Below are positions 61,040 through 64,000 of a stretch of DNA of 64,000 bases, one piece after another. The stretch comes from Saxidomus purpurata (Eukaryota; Mollusca; Bivalvia; Venerida; Veneridae), in assembly GCA_022818135.1 (NCBI GenBank), contig JAFMSR010000008.1, positions 35,547,014 to 35,611,013 on the forward strand. The letters run 5' to 3'. A program made the position numbers and the translations under genes. Numbering within the stretch: position 1 is the stretch's first letter; each line of letters begins with the position of its first letter. The notes under the pieces are model-generated. The model ran no database searches and was not told the DNA's origin. It saw only the letters and a program-made list of their open reading frames with translations.

Positions 61040-62020
61040 ACAACAAGTTTAGAAAATACATATTTTACGTATTTCGATGGTTTACCAAAATATAATGGTG
61101 TATTATTACCCGATAAACTCACTGTTTCAGTGAACTTCTCAAAATCTTTTATCCGGGTTAATGTCAAGTAATAAATGCTGGAAGCCAAATGGCTATGACT
61201 CATCAAAATGAAACAGAAAATTGTTGGTTTACATGTAATATAACTGCACACATGAAAACCAAGAATAGCCCACTTGGTGCAATTATATCATGATATTATT
61301 TCGAAACCAATCATTAACCTCTATTTAATTCCGCTTTGAAACATTATTAGCATAAACGTTTAACTGTTGACCTTAATTTCTGTGGGATAGTTTCAATCGT
61401 CAGTGTTGTGTATTTTCCTTCACTTGTTTCCTAAACCAAACAGTTGACCTTCCTATTGTCCATAGTCACTGACACTGATCTATAACATTATACGTTTCTT
61501 TTTATCTGAAAAAGAAATAACCTTTGCTATTGCATATGGGACCGGAAAATATATGTTTTGTATGACGCTATCCAACTCTCAAGATAAATGATCTAGAAGT
61601 ACGTCCGGGATCAAACCAAGTTATTAATAACTCTAACGTGATAATATTTGAACGATCGATCTAGAGAAAAACAGTTACTGATGGTTACATATCCTGCCTA
61701 AAATGTATTTGCGAACCAGTCTGTATAAACACGAACTACAAATTGTATCTGAAAGGTTTATGATCGTAACATCCTTCAAAATCCTCCCCTAGGACGGAAC
61801 TGTTCTATATCAAAGAATACGAAGGTCTCTGTTACCGCTGTTTATGAGACATGAAAAGTCTCACATTCTGTATTGTTCGCGTATGCTGGCTTTGTGCGGT
61901 TTTCTTTTCGTCAAATCATTTTATGTGATATTCTTTGTAATGAATGGTGCTTAAAATAGATGTAAAAGTTATTATTACACTTAAATGTAATTGAGGTATA
62001 ATTAAGTTTTGAAGTATAAA
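61040..62020. other. AT-rich sequence without a recognised gene
   Basis: A 78-codon minus-strand frame (61015-61251) shows no known motif. Nothing else recognised. Confidence 0.35.
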
Positions 62021-62023
62021 GAA

Positions 62024-62870
62024 AAACAAGAGCTGTCACTCGTATGAGACGAATGTCCACGAAGTGATGATGCTTGAATATTATCCTTGTGCATTGTATT
62101 CATTTCCAAAATTACTCATATTCAAAGTTTAGTAAAATCAATACGTTCAAAAGCAAGGTGGTTTGACAGAAAATAAAAAAAAAGATAAAGAAAAAGTTAA
62201 AGCAATAGAGGGCCCTGGTTCTTGTGCACTGCACTTCGCTTAAATGTCCTCTCTCAATGTATACTATTTGAACGGATTTCATTCAGCACCTTAAGAGTTA
62301 TGCTCTGGACAAAAATGTAAGAAAAGAAAGGGGGTAATGAAAAAATGAGTCAAGGTAGAGTTATGGTTCTTATATACGGCACTTCCTCTCATTGTTACTG
62401 CGTTGAATTGTATGTATTTTCCTTTTTTGAATTTGAAAAACTTTATTCAGTAGTTTAAGAGTTATGTTCCGGACAAGTAATGTAACAAAGGAGAATAATT
62501 CGTAAAGAAGGATGGGCAGAGTTATAGTTATTGAACACTGCATTTTCTTATATTGTTCTCTATCACTGTATGAAGCTTCAAGTAATTCACTTTAATACTT
62601 TTGGAGTTATGCTCCAGGAAAGAAAATTCAATAAAGGGAAATGATTAAAAATAAGGCTATATAGGGTCATGGTTCTTGGGCACTGTACTTTCCCTTAATG
62701 TCCTCTCTCATTGTATGCAGTTTTAACGAATTTCCTTCAGTTTTTATAAGAGTTAAGCTCCGGACAAGAAAATATGACAAACGGAGATAATTCAAGAATT
62801 AATCAAGGTGAAGCTATTGTTTTTGTACACCATCATTGTAAAAAGTTTCACTTTAAAAATTTCCTTTAAT
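62024..62870. mobile_element. Pearl/Helentron-type element, copy 5, reverse orientation
   Basis: The left end AAACAAGAGCTGTCAC (62024-62039) is the shared terminus, here in forward sense. Four tandem units follow, each containing AAGAGTTATGCTC(C/T)GGACAA-type sequence near 62293, 62457, 62603 and 62748, a period of about 145-164 bp. They also carry GGTTCTTG.GCACTGCACTT-type blocks. These are the reverse complements of the CGGAGCATAACTCCAA and CAAGAACCATAACTCT blocks of copy 2 (5476-6094), so the two copies belong to one subfamily in opposite orientations. The hairpin end expected on the right is not visible, so this copy is truncated near 62.87 kb. Confidence 0.75.
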
Positions 62871-64000
62871 CGTAATTGTATTTGTCGAACTAAACTTAAT
62901 TCTGATGTTCAAATTACGAACCGAACCCCGCCGGACTTGGATTTAGAATAAAAGTTGTCTCGTTCATCCTTTAGAAGATACATGTGCAACCGAATAAGAG
63001 AATAGGTATCTTTCCTAGAAAAAAAATGTTAAACTCTGTCTGAACTGCCGTAGGTTATCGTTCAATAAATCGGGAAATTGGATTATCGTGTTCAATCAAA
63101 AATGTTTAATTGCTTTCTGACAAGTACCCAAACGATCCTCTGTGATTTATTTATCAAGAAACTAATTAGTAAAAGGATAAAAAACGAGGTCATAAAAAGT
63201 ATCCTTTATATTGCAAATTTAGGTAATACTTTTGTGTGATTTGTTTTGATATATAGGGTAATTATTCTCGGGAATCTTTAATATCCGCCTCCTCGATCGG
63301 CATATTACTGCATTTATGAGCTTAGATGCTTGTTGTAGTTTTCTGAGCGTATCAGTATTTTAGTGTACGGACAACATTGAATTACCCATCGATGAGTTTT
63401 CTTATTTTGTTTTTGCTGAACCAATAGTTGAAATGTTAGGAGGATCAACGAAATATAAACATCGAACTGTCTGTTTGTCTATTTACCAATTATGTTCGAT
63501 CTTTTGGCCATTTCATGCCATTGAGTGACATAGAAATTTCAAACTCAATTAAGGTCGAAGGCAACACTGCTATTGATTCTGTAAACCCTTAGTATGGGGT
63601 TCGCTGCAGGTACATGTAGTAATAACGTAGTATATTTCCAAATACATGTGTAATCATCGCGACCATTCTGCATACTTGACTTTAGTAGAGGTATTTGAAT
63701 AAAGTTAAGTAAATGACTGATGCTTCCTGTTTGAAAACTTCCACAATCGGATCAAGGGTCCATGACGTGGAATGTGCTGGGATTACGCAACCTGTTTATG
63801 TAATCAATTACATTTTGAATAGAACTCACCAATACCTCGCGTCAGAACCTAACCAATTTGCATGACTTCTCACCTAGCTTTCCTACCTGAAATAATAGAC
63901 TGGAACACAGAAAAACGTTTACATTTTTCGCAGAAATTATGTTTTACACAATTGCCTCTAGAAACAAGAACTTTCCTCTATAATGACTTCAGCAGATATG
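62871..64000. other. AT-rich sequence without a recognised gene
   Basis: No gene, RNA or repeat boundary recognised up to the end of the window. Confidence 0.4.

Overview
This is AT-rich eukaryotic DNA with no intact protein-coding gene that I can support. The content points to an invertebrate, most likely a bivalve mollusc. It carries several repeat elements of the bivalve 'pearl' / Helentron-derived type: a terminal hairpin, a CCGT-rich (ACGG complement) stretch, tandem units of about 140-180 bp, and an AACAAGAG-type far end. It also has tRNA-derived SINEs, TTAA-flanked MITEs and a decayed non-LTR retrotransposon. No rRNA, free-standing tRNA gene, CRISPR or bacterial-type operon was seen. 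Open frames are short (longest 130 codons), about what AT-rich DNA gives by chance. I identified everything by reading; no alignment or database search was run.

Layout. 0.5-8.5 kb: three pearl-like elements, two members of a TIR family ending AAAGCTGCTCGCTCTCAG, two TTAA MITEs and a GAT/ATT microsatellite. 11.3-14.4 kb: another hairpin/CCGT repeat, a SINE with well-spaced A and B boxes, and a pearl-like element with an internal minisatellite. 17.9-22.2 kb: a head-to-tail duplication whose copies share exactly identical blocks but otherwise differ mainly by scattered indels; the second copy contains a T/G homopolymer block. 22.6-24.4 kb: an older local duplication. 29.8-30.4 kb: an imperfect palindrome followed by two copies of a ~237 bp unit; a relative lies at 60 kb. 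36.7-48.1 kb: three diverged copies of a multi-kb segment. Each carries a homologous exon-like block on the minus strand; only the first has an open frame with plausible splice sites. A ~170 bp palindrome lies near 45.3 kb. 48.2-50.6 kb: a 5'-truncated LINE on the minus strand, whose 3' tail is the (CAA)n microsatellite. 51.4-51.8 kb: a minisatellite and a strong hairpin. 52-63 kb: mostly unique AT-rich sequence with scattered MITEs and a reverse-oriented pearl-like element.

The window reads as intergenic or intronic sequence shaped by mobile elements and local duplication. The least explained parts are the three-copy segment with its exon-like block, the indel-dominated duplication at 18-22 kb (possibly partly an assembly artefact), and the long palindromes. 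Three long homopolymer blocks (near 5.9, 21.0 and 37.5 kb) suggest local sequence-quality problems.
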